Notes: generated by a model not told the origin, from the letters alone. Counted from the first letter of the stretch, positions 1-8,669 are shown. The stretch is DNA of 64,000 nucleotides from Vibrio tubiashii (GCA_000775715.1 JRWQ01000002.1:37734-101733); one strand, 5' to 3'. Numbers and translations: made by a program.

Positions 1-404
1 GCTAGTGGGTTTATCGGCTCAGCATTAAAAGAGGCGCGTTTTTCGGTATAGATAGGCCCAAGCCCATCAAGTGGATTACCCACCCCATCAATCACACGAC
101 CAAGTAGCTCCATACCAACAGGTAATCCCGATTCACTGGTAAGTGGTGTTACCTTGGCGCCAGGGAGAACCCCCGTGATTTGCTCACTGGGCATAAGGTA
201 GAGGCTTTCGCCTGAGAATCCGACCACTTCGGCTTCCATCTCGCCGTGCATGGTTTCCACTCTACATAAACTGCCGATCGGCGCACGGCACCCCGTCGCT
301 TCGAGGGTAAGCCCTACTACACGAACCAGTTTACCTGCCGCCACAGGGCGACAAGTTAATCCTTGAGTTTTATATTGAGAAAGACGTTCGGCAAGGGCAA
401 GCAC
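1..404 (-). CDS. fliI: FliI, flagellar export ATPase (N-terminal part)
   Basis: ATPase of the flagellar type III export apparatus, which works at the cytoplasmic face of the export gate with FliH and FliJ. Only the first 134 codons are in the window; the gene runs off the left edge before the Walker A motif. The readable part is the N-terminal beta-barrel region, which includes the stretches GLTCRPVAAGKLVRVVGL and MELLGRVIDGVGNPLDGLGP, typical of FliI. The start is a GTG at 404-402, chosen because an in-frame TGA lies two codons upstream. Its first base is the last base of the fliH stop codon (TAGTG), so translation is probably coupled. It is the last gene of the fliEFGHI run visible here. 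The identification is secure from sequence plus context; the C-terminal catalytic part is not seen. Confidence 0.93.
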   Translation of the reverse strand, partial: MLALAERLSQYKTQGLTCRPVAAGKLVRVVGLTLEATGCRAPIGSLCRVETMHGEMEAEVVGFSGESLYLMPSEQITGVLPGAKVTPLTSESGLPVGMELLGRVIDGVGNPLDGLGPIYTEKRASFNAEPINPL

Positions 405-1204
405 TACTCACCACCTTGGTGACGGTTCACCCCACAAAAGCTTTGGATCACGCTACGAATACGATCTTCCATACGGTAGTTAACACTCGACTCACCTGCT
501 TCAATTTGTACATCACCACGGTTTAACGCAGGCTCTGCCATAAGAGTCCAATTGCGGAACTCAAGCTCTTCCGCGCCATAGGATGAACGGATAATCTCAA
601 CATCATCTGGATGAAGTTTAAGTGTGATGGCATGACCTGCAATGGGTAGTGACTCTACCGACTGCTTGATGGTATCTAGGATAACTTGCGGATTGGTTTG
701 TACTTCAACATGGACCACCTCTTTGACCATGGTCAGCACCATATCGACCAACTGTTTTTCAACCTGTGCATTCATCAACTCAAGTGGCTGAGCAAACTGG
801 TTGGCTAAGTTTACAAAGGTTTGAACCTGCTGCTGGATAAACTCTTGACCCGCAGCAACACCTTCAATTTTTCCTGCTTCTAGACCCTCTTGATGGCCTT
901 CTTGCGTTCCTTGTTCTTTACCTTTTTCGTAACCTTGCTTGAAGCCAGCTTCTTGTCCTTGATGGAGACCTTCCTGATAAGCTTGCTGCTTAATCAGTTC
1001 TATCTCTTCTTGAGTCAGTTCTTTAGGTGCTTCTTCTTCGACAGGCTCATCAATCGGCATCCAACTCGGGTCATAGTTCATCGCCGTCTCTTTCGCCTGT
1101 TTATGAGTCTCTGCGGTATAGTCAGGCATACCCCAGCGCTCTGGCTTTTCCACCAGCTCATCATTATCCAGACGTAAAAAACCGCGTTTCCTTTCCAAAG
1201 ACAT
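404..1204 (-). CDS. fliH: FliH, negative regulator of FliI / export apparatus
   Basis: FliH binds and regulates the FliI ATPase and anchors it to the C-ring and export gate. The protein has 266 residues. An acidic N-terminal half (EEEAPKELTQEEIEL) is followed by a glycine repeat: glycine occurs at every fourth position from G79 to G119, eleven glycines in register. The repeat runs into a helical region and the conserved C-terminal domain (about 130-250) that holds FliI. Gxxx repeats are a known hallmark of FliH, where they are thought to build a helix-helix packing surface. It sits between fliG (20 bp upstream) and fliI (1-base overlap). The regular codons of the repeat also open a long false reading frame on the opposite strand. 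Confidence 0.95.
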   Translation of the reverse strand: MSLERKRGFLRLDNDELVEKPERWGMPDYTAETHKQAKETAMNYDPSWMPIDEPVEEEAPKELTQEEIELIKQQAYQEGLHQGQEAGFKQGYEKGKEQGTQEGHQEGLEAGKIEGVAAGQEFIQQQVQTFVNLANQFAQPLELMNAQVEKQLVDMVLTMVKEVVHVEVQTNPQVILDTIKQSVESLPIAGHAITLKLHPDDVEIIRSSYGAEELEFRNWTLMAEPALNRGDVQIEAGESSVNYRMEDRIRSVIQSFCGVNRHQGGE

Positions 1205-1224
1205 AGATACCTTGCTTAATTAGG

Positions 1225-2280
1225 TTATAGGAACTCGTCAGCACCGCCGCCTAGCATAATCTCACCAGAGTCAGCCATGCGTCGTGCGATTGCCAGAACT
1301 TCTTTCTGCGCTGCTTCAACGTCAGAAACTTTGATTGGCGGCATCGCTTCAAGGTCGTCGCGCATCATCTCAGCTGCACGTTTAGACATGTTCTTGAAGA
1401 TCTTCTCACGGAGAGCATCGTCAGCACCTTTAAGTGCACGTTGCAACGCGTCTTGAGGAACATCACGCAGCAATTTCTGAATACCCTGGTCGTCGACTTC
1501 GATAAGGTTCTCGAATACAAACATAAGATCTTGAATTTGAGTCGCCATGTCTTCGTCTTGATCGCGGATTTGCTCCATCAAGATGCCTTCGACATTGTTG
1601 TCCATGTAGTTCATGATCTCTGCCGCTGCCTTCAGGCCGCCAATCTTGGCCGCTTGAGCACCCGCTTGACCTGCGAACTGCTTCTCCATAATTTCATTCA
1701 ACTCAGCCAGTGCCGATGGTTGAACTTCCTCTAGGTTAGCAATACGCATCATCAGATCTAAACGGTCTCGCTCAGCAAACTGATTAAGGATTTCCGCCGA
1801 CTGATCCGGCTCTAGATACGACAGTACGATAGTTTGAATCTGAGGGTGTTCATTGATAATAATGCTGGCAACCTGACGTGGGTCCATCCATTTGAGTGAA
1901 TCCAAGCCTTTCGAGCCTGTTCCCAAGAGGATTTGGTCAACCAAGTTGTTGGCTTTATCTTCACCAAGCGCAGCAACAAGAGCGTTACGCATAAAGTCTT
2001 CGCTGCCCATACCGATGTTGGTGTACTTCTGAATATCTTCCAAGAAGGCTCGGTGCACCGCACCCACTTTCTCTTGGCTTAAGTCAGCGGCACGTGCCAT
2101 TGCACTACCCACACGTTGAACCTGTTTCGGCTCTAAGTGACGAATGATGCCCGCGGCGTCTTCCTCATTAAGGCTGAGCAAAAGAATCGCTGCGCGCTCC
2201 TCACCAGGGATCGATGCAATATCTACGGTGGTTTCTGCTAGTTCACCACCCTCTTGTTGTGGAACTAATTCGTTAGGCAT
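1225..2280 (-). CDS. fliG: FliG, flagellar motor switch / rotor protein
   Basis: FliG is the rotor component of the C-ring that contacts the stator (PomA in vibrios) and generates torque. It has 351 residues, normal for the family. Landmarks are the N-terminal FliF-binding domain with RAAILLLSL near residue 30, the EHPQ motif at 144-147 in the middle domain, and the charged C-terminal torque helix in the region ADDALREKIFKNMSKRAAEM. The ATG lies inside the end of fliF, with an 8-bp overlap indicating translational coupling. The matching stator genes pomAB are in this same window at 43519-45235, so both sides of the torque interface are readable here. Confidence 0.97.
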   Translation of the reverse strand: MPNELVPQQEGGELAETTVDIASIPGEERAAILLLSLNEEDAAGIIRHLEPKQVQRVGSAMARAADLSQEKVGAVHRAFLEDIQKYTNIGMGSEDFMRNALVAALGEDKANNLVDQILLGTGSKGLDSLKWMDPRQVASIIINEHPQIQTIVLSYLEPDQSAEILNQFAERDRLDLMMRIANLEEVQPSALAELNEIMEKQFAGQAGAQAAKIGGLKAAAEIMNYMDNNVEGILMEQIRDQDEDMATQIQDLMFVFENLIEVDDQGIQKLLRDVPQDALQRALKGADDALREKIFKNMSKRAAEMMRDDLEAMPPIKVSDVEAAQKEVLAIARRMADSGEIMLGGGADEFL

Positions 2281-4021
2281 CTTGCATCCAATTCTTAACT
2301 ACTTGCGCCGCTAGTTCAGGTTCATTGGCTACGAGTGCACGAACCGCCTTCAGCACATCTTCATCTTTGTGGAGGTTAGGCAAGTCAATACTTGAGCCAA
2401 ACTCAAATAGCTCACCACCGTCTAGGTCACCGCCAATTAGGCTAGTCTCACCATCAGCACCAATTGGTAGTCCATCTGGTCCGTATAGTTGGTCTTCATC
2501 TTCATCAGACGCAGGGTTGAGGAGTTTCTTCATCGCTGGGCGTACAAGAACTAGTACTACCACGATAATAACCAGAGCACTCGCGAACCAACGAATCCAG
2601 TCGTTAAAGTTAGGGTGTTCCCAAATTGGCACATCAGCCATCACTTCAACTTCAGGCTCGGCAAACTGCATACTCAACACATTCAGCAAATCACCACGCG
2701 CTTCACTGAATCCTACGGTACCAATCAGTAACTGCTTAATAGAGTTTAGTTCAGCTTCAGAAACTGGTTGGTAAGTCGTTTCACCGGTATCAGGGTTAAC
2801 CATAGGACGGTTTTTAATCGCAACTGCGACCGTTTGACGGTTCACCACTCCAGTTTGACGACGTTCGTGGCTGATTGTCGTATCTAATTCAAAGTTTCGC
2901 GTCGCCTCTTTATGCACTGAGCCCTGACCTAGTGTCGTACCATCTTTCATTTGAGCGACGTCTTGTGGAATAGACGCATCCGCAGGAGGTTGGTTACTTA
3001 ACGCCCCAGGCACACCCGCAACAACGTTACCATTGTTGTAGTCTTCTAAGGTGTACTCACTGCGTGTTGATGGTGTGTTCGGGTCAAAGCGTTTGCTTGT
3101 CTGCTCAACCGCACTGAAATCAAGCTGGATATCAACTTGAGCGGTGTAGTTGCCAAAACCTAAAATTGGGATAAGTACAGAGTCAATTTTGTCGCGCAGA
3201 GCTTGCTCTTGCTTGCGCTCTAGTTCATGTTCTTTACGACGCGCTGCTGATGCAGGATCTTGAGAACCTGAGCTCAGTAGTCGTCCGTGTTGGTCAGTGA
3301 CGGTAATTCGATTTGGCTTCATACCCGGCACAGCACTGGCAACCATATCTACGACAGAATCGACTTCTTCCTGTTTTAGATTGGCACCTGTTTTGAGTGT
3401 AAGGAACACTGACGCCGAAGCTTCTTGGTTGTGACGTACAAATACACTTTGCTTTGGCAACGCAAGCAGTACGCGAGCTTTGCGAACTTGCTTCATCGCT
3501 TCAATCGCTTTGGAAAGCTGACGTTCACGGCTCAGCTTTAGTCGCTCTTGCTCAAGACGCTGTGAAACCCCGAAGCCCATATCTTGGAGCAGGATATCAT
3601 CGCCCGCTTGTTTCTCACGATTAAGGCCCGCACGCACCATATCAAGCTTGAGAGAGTTGAACTCGCTGGCTGGTACTTGGATAGTATTGCCATCAAGTTT
3701 GTAGTCGATTTTTTGTTGATCTAGGTAGTCCAGAACAGGAATCAATTCTTCTGTTTCGTATACACCCAAAGGACGCATCTCTGGCTCTTTAACCCAGAAG
3801 AATAGCATCACAATCAGAGCCACACAGATAGAGATTGAAAGTACGAGTACGACTTGGCGCAGAAGGTCGAGGTCACCGACCGCCATATCGAATTTAGAAC
3901 TGGATTTTTCATCTAAATCTGGGTTTTGAACTTCATTGTCCAAATCCGTTGTAGCCATCATAGTGCTATCAGGCGCACCTTCGGTTACGGTCAAATCGGT
4001 TGATGTATTTTGCTCTGCCAC
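2273..4021 (-). CDS. fliF: FliF, MS-ring protein
   Basis: FliF forms the MS ring in the inner membrane, the base on which the polar flagellum is assembled. It has 582 residues. Two membrane helices flank the periplasmic ring-building motifs: one near residues 54-77 (VVLVLSISICVALIVMLFFW) and one near 474-496 (FASALVIIVVVLVLV). The C-terminal tail (LVANEPELAAQVVKNWM) is the FliG-binding segment. The long N-terminal cytoplasmic extension of about 50 residues is characteristic of Vibrio polar FliF. It starts 15 bp after fliE and overlaps fliG, so it belongs to the fliE-led transcript driven by the sigma-54 promoter at 4402-4417. Confidence 0.97.
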   Translation of the reverse strand: MAEQNTSTDLTVTEGAPDSTMMATTDLDNEVQNPDLDEKSSSKFDMAVGDLDLLRQVVLVLSISICVALIVMLFFWVKEPEMRPLGVYETEELIPVLDYLDQQKIDYKLDGNTIQVPASEFNSLKLDMVRAGLNREKQAGDDILLQDMGFGVSQRLEQERLKLSRERQLSKAIEAMKQVRKARVLLALPKQSVFVRHNQEASASVFLTLKTGANLKQEEVDSVVDMVASAVPGMKPNRITVTDQHGRLLSSGSQDPASAARRKEHELERKQEQALRDKIDSVLIPILGFGNYTAQVDIQLDFSAVEQTSKRFDPNTPSTRSEYTLEDYNNGNVVAGVPGALSNQPPADASIPQDVAQMKDGTTLGQGSVHKEATRNFELDTTISHERRQTGVVNRQTVAVAIKNRPMVNPDTGETTYQPVSEAELNSIKQLLIGTVGFSEARGDLLNVLSMQFAEPEVEVMADVPIWEHPNFNDWIRWFASALVIIVVVLVLVRPAMKKLLNPASDEDEDQLYGPDGLPIGADGETSLIGGDLDGGELFEFGSSIDLPNLHKDEDVLKAVRALVANEPELAAQVVKNWMQDA

Positions 4022-4036
4022 AGAAATTACCTAACT

Positions 4037-4348
4037 TTAAACTGGCATATTCATCAATTCTTTGTACGACTCAACTAACTTATTGCGTACTTGAATTGTT
4101 GCTTCGAAGGCAACGCTAGATTTGTTTCTAGCGATCATGACATCAGACAGTGAAACGTCGGCATCGCCACGATCAAATCGCATCTGAAGGTCACTGGACG
4201 TTTTTGAAAGGCTGTTGACGTTGTTGATTGCATTGTTAAGCAGTTGACCAAAGTCAGCACCGACCGCTTGCCCTGTCGCAGGTGGTTTAGTGCCTGTGGC
4301 CTCAAACATCATAGCTTGCATTTCGCTTTGAAAACCGTCAACTCTCAT
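4037..4348 (-). CDS. fliE: FliE, MS-ring/rod junction protein
   Basis: FliE joins the MS ring to the proximal rod and is an early export substrate. The chosen start gives 103 residues beginning MRVDGFQSEMQAMM, the usual start of vibrio FliE. A TTG six codons upstream (4366) would give 109 residues, but the ATG at 4348 has a good ribosome binding site (TGAGG, about 6 bases upstream) and fits the family length. The conserved C-terminal block (DVMIARNKSSVAFEATIQVR, then NKLVESYKELMNMPV) is intact. It is the first gene of the fliEFGHI run, and the only strong promoter seen upstream is the sigma-54 site at 4402-4417, in the gap after flrC. Confidence 0.96.
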   Translation of the reverse strand: MRVDGFQSEMQAMMFEATGTKPPATGQAVGADFGQLLNNAINNVNSLSKTSSDLQMRFDRGDADVSLSDVMIARNKSSVAFEATIQVRNKLVESYKELMNMPV

Positions 4349-4385
4349 CAAAACCTCAGTAGTCAACTCTTTGACTTAAATTAGT

Positions 4386-4399
4386 GTTAGTATACTAAC
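4386..4399. repeat. 14-bp perfect palindrome at the expected fliE transcription start
   Basis: GTTAGTATACTAAC is a perfect 14-bp palindrome. It lies a few bases downstream of the -12 element of the fliE sigma-54 promoter, where the start point would be expected. It could be an operator or form a 5' end structure in the transcript; its function is inference. Confidence 0.6.
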
Positions 4400-4401
4400 G
4401 C

Positions 4402-4417
4402 TGCAATCATCGTGCCA
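4402..4417 (-). promoter_or_regulatory. Sigma-54 promoter of fliEFGHI
   Basis: Read on the minus strand, the sequence is TGGCACGATGATTGCA, an exact match to the sigma-54 (RpoN) consensus TGGCAC-N5-TTGCA. It lies between the end of flrC and fliE, about 50 bp upstream of the fliE start. In Vibrio this class of promoter is activated by phosphorylated FlrC, whose gene is immediately upstream. Confidence 0.9.
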
Positions 4418-4444
4418 CGTCAGTATGAATAGCAAGATAACACC

Positions 4445-5842
4445 TTAGTTTGGTATTTCAATCCCTGCATCACGCATTTTAGCTAGTTTATAGCGCAGCG
4501 TGCGTGGACTAATGCCTAACTTCTCGGCCATCTCTTTGCGCCGTCCGTTACACTCCTCCAAAGTTTCGAGGATAATCGCGTACTCTTGGTCACGCAGTTC
4601 ACCGCCAAGACCACTGCCTGACGACACACTGTTCACTTCCGCAACCGGTTTTACGCATGGCGCAACACTGTCTCCCGCTTCCACCGCGACTTGCAGAGAA
4701 GACGCATCTTGCCAATCAAGCCCTTCCAATAGAATATGCTCATCATCAATTTGAGAGTTTTCACTCAAAATCAACGCACGTTGTACAACGTTATCCAATT
4801 CACGTACGTTACCTGGCCATGCATAAGCAAGCAGTTTACTAACTGCGCTTTGGGTAACATTAGGCACAGGCATACCTAGTTTTTGGCAATGACGTTCAAC
4901 CAAGTGCTTCGCTAGAGGCTCAATATCCCCTTTGCGATCCTGTAGTGCTGGCCATGCGATTGGGAACACATTCAAGCGGTAGTACAAATCTTCGCGGAAG
5001 TTACCTTCTTGAACATAGCTTTTTAGGTCACGGTTGCTAGTTGCTAAAACACGAACATCAAGCTTGATGCTCTTACGGCTACCTAAACGTTCCACTTCGC
5101 GCTCTTGTAAGACGCGCAGCAGTTTAGCTTGTAGGCTCAAATCCATCTCACTGATTTCATCAAGTAAAATAGTACCACCTTGTGCCTGTTCGAATTTACC
5201 CGGACACGCTTGAACGGCGCCAGTAAAGGCTCCTTTTTCGTAACCGAACAGTGTTGCCTCTAGCATGTTATCTGGAATAGCAGCACAGTTAATCGCGACA
5301 AATGGGCCATCTTTACGATTGGACGCATTGTGGATGTAACGCGACATGACTTCTTTACCAGAACCGCTTGGGCCAAGCACCATCACGCTGGCATCGGTTT
5401 TCGCCACCTTATCTGCAAGCGCAAGTAGTTTAATGCTTTTCTCATCAGCAACCACTGCGTCGCCATTATCATCTGATTTAACCGGGGCATAACGGCTAAC
5501 CATGTTAAGCAGCACTTCTGGAGCAAATGGTTTCGCCATGTAATCAATCGCACCATCTTTCATCGCAGAAACCGCGTCTTCGATATTGGCATATGCTGTC
5601 ATCAGTAACACAGGTAAATTAGGCCAGTGCTGCTTTATATTTCTAAGCAGAGCTAAACCACCCATACCGGCCATTTGCACATCAGATACGACAATATCAA
5701 CATTGTTAGATTTGAGTTTAACTAAGGCATCCTCTGCACTGTCTGCTTCAAGCCATTCATAGCCAGCTAGTGCCAGAGTATCGACTAACGCTTCGCGTAG
5801 ACCTTCATCATCCTCTACGATCAATACTTTGCTTTGAGCCAT
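4445..5842 (-). CDS. flrC: FlrC, sigma-54-dependent flagellar response regulator
   Basis: FlrC is the NtrC-family activator of late flagellar genes (hook-basal body operons and, in some vibrios, flaA), phosphorylated by FlrB. It has 465 residues: an N-terminal receiver (KVLIVEDDEGLREALV, aspartate in VDIVVSDVQMAGMGG near residue 54), a central AAA+ domain with Walker A GPSGSGKE (about 158-165), the sigma-54 contact motif GAFTGA, Walker B GGTILLDEISEMD, and a C-terminal Fis-type helix-turn-helix (KEMAEKLGISPRTLRYKLAK). Its start overlaps the flrB stop by one base (TAATG), so the pair is translationally coupled. The likely direct target promoter at fliE lies about 30 bp beyond its stop codon. 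Confidence 0.95.
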   Translation of the reverse strand: MAQSKVLIVEDDEGLREALVDTLALAGYEWLEADSAEDALVKLKSNNVDIVVSDVQMAGMGGLALLRNIKQHWPNLPVLLMTAYANIEDAVSAMKDGAIDYMAKPFAPEVLLNMVSRYAPVKSDDNGDAVVADEKSIKLLALADKVAKTDASVMVLGPSGSGKEVMSRYIHNASNRKDGPFVAINCAAIPDNMLEATLFGYEKGAFTGAVQACPGKFEQAQGGTILLDEISEMDLSLQAKLLRVLQEREVERLGSRKSIKLDVRVLATSNRDLKSYVQEGNFREDLYYRLNVFPIAWPALQDRKGDIEPLAKHLVERHCQKLGMPVPNVTQSAVSKLLAYAWPGNVRELDNVVQRALILSENSQIDDEHILLEGLDWQDASSLQVAVEAGDSVAPCVKPVAEVNSVSSGSGLGGELRDQEYAIILETLEECNGRRKEMAEKLGISPRTLRYKLAKMRDAGIEIPN

Positions 5843-6903
5843 TATTCTTCTCCAGTCATAGCTTGTTGCTCAGAGTGCGGCTGACGATCGAGCGGAATAC
5901 AGACCGTAAAACATGCACCATCACCTTGTTCTGAAATAAGTTCTAACCTTCCGTCGTGAGCACGACATACCATTTGGACTACGGCAAGCCCAAGTCCGGT
6001 TCCTTGAGAACGCGTGGTAAAAAAGGGTTCCATGATTTTGTTTTGCAGTTCTTCAGGTACACCTGGGCCACTATCTTGAACTGAGATTTTCAGCTCGCCG
6101 TTAACTGGTCTGAAGAACACATCAACCTGCGACTGCTTACCCGCAATTTGAATCGCGTTCATCACTAGGTTACTCAATGCCGACGCTATCGCATTCACAT
6201 TGCCCAGAAGTTGCGTCTCTTCTTGCTCAACTTCTAAGAAATAGTCAATCTGGTTAGTTTTTAAGGCGGTCTCAACCATTGGTGAAAACTCAGCAACTAA
6301 ATCACCAACGGAAAACGGTTTGACCACTTTGTTGTCGCCACCTTTTGCGAACAGCAGCATGTCGTTTACTTGCTTTTCCAAGTCATGCAGACGATCCATC
6401 AACTTCGTCTGAAATCGCTCTTTGGTTGTCACTGGGAGATTTGGCGCCGCTAAGTTCGACGCGTAAAGCATCGCACTAGAAAGTGGTGTACGGACTTGGT
6501 GTGCTAAGGAAGCCACCATTCGGCCTATTGATGACAAACGCTGTAAGTCACTGATACGCGACTGCAAAAGGCGAGTTTCAGTTAAGTCTGTAATCAATAT
6601 AAGTTGGCCTGTCTCTGAGGCTGAAATCGCTAGGCGAACTTTACGCCCATTGCGAAGTGAGATTTCATGACCATCATCTTCGCGCGGAGCAAACACTTGT
6701 TGAATGATTTCAAACCACTTCTCGCCCAGTAGAGGGATCTCTAACAAACGCTGAGCTTCAGGGTTCACTTCTTGAATTATCCCCTGAGTATCAAGCAATA
6801 TTACGCCTGCTGGCATAACATCTAGCACTTGCTGATAGCGTTTCACTTGTTGTTCTAAAGTGCCTAGAGGCATCGGGTTATCGACCGAAGGGGTTAACTG
6901 CAT
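5842..6903 (-). CDS. flrB: FlrB, flagellar sensor histidine kinase
   Basis: FlrB is the cytosolic sensor kinase that phosphorylates FlrC. It has 353 residues and no membrane segment. A PAS-like domain (about 20-110, VMPAGVILLDTQGIIQEVNP) is followed by the dimerisation/phosphoacceptor helix with its H-box (RMVASLAHQVRTPLSSAM, histidine near 136) and an HATPase domain with N-box NLVMNAIQIA, G1 DSGPGVP and G2 GTGLGLAV. It lies downstream of flrA in a separate transcript. The gap between them holds a sigma-54 promoter (6941-6956), which fits the known dependence of flrBC on FlrA. The first ATG is kept as start although its purine-rich stretch (AAGG) is about 12 bases away. Confidence 0.95.
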   Translation of the reverse strand: MQLTPSVDNPMPLGTLEQQVKRYQQVLDVMPAGVILLDTQGIIQEVNPEAQRLLEIPLLGEKWFEIIQQVFAPREDDGHEISLRNGRKVRLAISASETGQLILITDLTETRLLQSRISDLQRLSSIGRMVASLAHQVRTPLSSAMLYASNLAAPNLPVTTKERFQTKLMDRLHDLEKQVNDMLLFAKGGDNKVVKPFSVGDLVAEFSPMVETALKTNQIDYFLEVEQEETQLLGNVNAIASALSNLVMNAIQIAGKQSQVDVFFRPVNGELKISVQDSGPGVPEELQNKIMEPFFTTRSQGTGLGLAVVQMVCRAHDGRLELISEQGDGACFTVCIPLDRQPHSEQQAMTGEE

Positions 6904-6928
6904 GACGTATTTCTGCCTTAAAAACTAC

Positions 6929-6963
6929 AATAGCCTGACTTGCAAAAAGCACGCCAGGCTATT
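6929..6963 (-). repeat. Inverted repeat enclosing the flrB promoter
   Basis: Nine-base perfect arms AATAGCCTG (6929-6937) and CAGGCTATT (6955-6963) are separated by 17 bases, most of which are the flrB sigma-54 promoter. On the minus strand the hairpin is followed by GTAGTTTTT, so flrA transcripts could fold it as a weak terminator. Confidence 0.7.
6941..6956 (-). promoter_or_regulatory. Sigma-54 promoter of flrBC
   Basis: The minus-strand sequence TGGCGTGCTTTTTGCA matches TGGCAC-N5-TTGCA with two differences in the less critical part of the -24 box. It lies about 40 bp upstream of the flrB ATG, between flrA and flrB. FlrA-dependent sigma-54 transcription of flrBC is established in Vibrio cholerae. 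Confidence 0.85.
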
Positions 6964-7039
6964 CATGTTATTTTTCAACAACTTAATATCAAGCCAGTAA
7001 ATTGACAGTGAAAAATTTGCGACTCTAGAGCCTAACATT

Positions 7040-8506
7040 CTAACGCTGTAAATTGTACTTACGCATCTTCTCTACCAAGGTGGTACGACGCATACCCAAC
7101 ATGTCTGCTGCTCGCGCAACGACCCCACCTTGAGCTTCTAATGCTTGATTGATCATATTCACTTCTAAATCAGCCAACATCTCTTTGAGATTGACCCCTT
7201 CAGGTGGCAGATTCTGCGGTGCATTTTCGTGCTCGTGGAAAATATCATTCTCTTCCAAACTAAAGTCTTCAGAAAATAGGTCTTGTAATGCGTCGCGCTC
7301 TTGCTGTTCGACAGACTCAAGGTTGTTGTACTCAGGCTGGAACTCAGGAATGTCACTGTAGCGATATTTAGTCGGTAAGTGATTCACATCAACCAAGCTA
7401 TTTGGATAAAGAATGATCATACGTTCAACCAAGTTAGCTAACTCTCGAACGTTGCCCGGCCACTCATGCTCCATCAAAGAGTTAATTGAACGTGGGGTAA
7501 AGCAAATCGGTTGGGCACCTTCAGACTCCATACGCGTCATCAATTCTTGCAGCAGCAACGGAATATCATCTTTGCGCTCGCGCAGCGCGGGCATTTCAAT
7601 AGGAAAAACATTCAGTCGATAGTAAAGATCCTCGCGGAAAGAACTGTCGTCAATCATGCTTTCCAAGTTGCGATGGGTTGCTGCAATCACACGGACATTA
7701 ACGCGAATAGTGGTATTGCCGCCAACACGCTCAAAGCAACGCTCTTGAAGCACGCGCAGTAACTTAACCTGCATTGGCATTGGCATATCACCAATTTCAT
7801 CTAGAAACAGCGTGCCGCCTTCAGCAAGCTCAAAACGCCCTTTACGTGAGGTAATCGCACCCGTGAAAGCGCCTTTTTCATGACCAAATAGCTCACTTTC
7901 AAGCAGATCAGGTGGAATCGCACCACAGTTAATCGGCACAAATGGACCGCTACGGCGCGCGGAGTGGTAATGGATGTTGCGCGCCACTACCTCTTTCCCT
8001 GTGCCTGATTCACCTAAAATCAGAACGTTAGCTTCCGTACCAGACACTTGTTCGATTAGATGGCGTACATCTTTAATGCCATGACTCTGACCGACTAAGC
8101 TGCGGAAAAGAGTATTCTTGCGTGAAGAAGAGAGAACATTAACGCCTTTACGTCCCAAGAAATCTTTACAGTGGCGAAGAGCTTCACTCAACTGAGGATA
8201 ATTTAATGGGTATTCCAACTCGCCAACGTAATTTGTTAGCTCTTCAACAGGGTATGACTGCTTACCAGCAATCAATAAAGGTATATGGTTGGCCTGGGAT
8301 AATTTATCACTCAGCTTAGAAGGTAATTCAATGCTAGTTAGAGAACCAAGAATACAACCGGCCCACACACTCGACCAATCTAAATCATCAAGCTGATCAG
8401 AGCTGATCGCCTCACACTGTTCTCCAACAAATTCTAAAATATTACTGAGATTGGTACGTGCCTGAGCATCATCTTCAATCACAAGTAGTTTTGCTAAACC
8501 TTGCAT
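7040..8506 (-). CDS. flrA: FlrA, master flagellar transcription activator
   Basis: FlrA is the sigma-54-dependent activator at the top of the polar flagellar hierarchy; it turns on flrBC and early flagellar operons. It has 488 residues: an N-terminal FleQ-type degenerate receiver ([20 protein letters not shown], with no clear phosphoacceptor aspartate), an AAA+ domain with Walker A GESGTGKE (165-172), GAFTGA and Walker [13 protein letters not shown], and a C-terminal Fis-type helix-turn-helix ([20 protein letters not shown]). Arginines R135 and R176 are present at the same numbers as the two c-di-GMP-binding arginines described in V. cholerae FlrA, so inhibition by c-di-GMP is expected. No strong Shine-Dalgarno is seen just before the ATG. 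It is separated from fliS by a terminator (8637-8669). Confidence 0.95.
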   Translation of the reverse strand: MQGLAKLLVIEDDAQARTNLSNILEFVGEQCEAISSDQLDDLDWSSVWAGCILGSLTSIELPSKLSDKLSQANHIPLLIAGKQSYPVEELTNYVGELEYPLNYPQLSEALRHCKDFLGRKGVNVLSSSRKNTLFRSLVGQSHGIKDVRHLIEQVSGTEANVLILGESGTGKEVVARNIHYHSARRSGPFVPINCGAIPPDLLESELFGHEKGAFTGAITSRKGRFELAEGGTLFLDEIGDMPMPMQVKLLRVLQERCFERVGGNTTIRVNVRVIAATHRNLESMIDDSSFREDLYYRLNVFPIEMPALRERKDDIPLLLQELMTRMESEGAQPICFTPRSINSLMEHEWPGNVRELANLVERMIILYPNSLVDVNHLPTKYRYSDIPEFQPEYNNLESVEQQERDALQDLFSEDFSLEENDIFHEHENAPQNLPPEGVNLKEMLADLEVNMINQALEAQGGVVARAADMLGMRRTTLVEKMRKYNLQR

Positions 8507-8636
8507 AGGTGAGATTGTTTGCCTTTATTATGAAACGTTGTGGCTGGTGTTAATATCTATACGCTTAATAACTATAGTTCAGAAACTTAATACTCGTTCA
8601 AAAACCAAGCTAGACGACAATCTAGAAATTTCAGCA

Positions 8637-8669
8637 ACAAAAAAAAGCCACTAGGCTAGTTAGTGACTT
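8637..8669 (-). terminator. Rho-independent terminator after fliS
   Basis: On the minus strand, AAGTCACTA and TAGTGGCTT pair around a 7-base loop and are followed by a run of T. It lies about 120 bp beyond the fliS stop and ends the flagellin-fliS side before flrA, which therefore needs its own promoter in the remaining roughly 130 bp. Confidence 0.8.

Noticed and set aside
890..1177. Open frame of 95 codons on the plus strand within fliH
   Set aside because: It is antisense to the glycine repeat of FliH; hydrophobic composition comes from the complementary codons of the regular repeat. No ribosome binding site.
2325..2774. 149-codon plus-strand frame inside fliF
   Set aside because: Shadow of the fliF coding strand with serine- and threonine-rich low-complexity translation; fliF is conserved across it.
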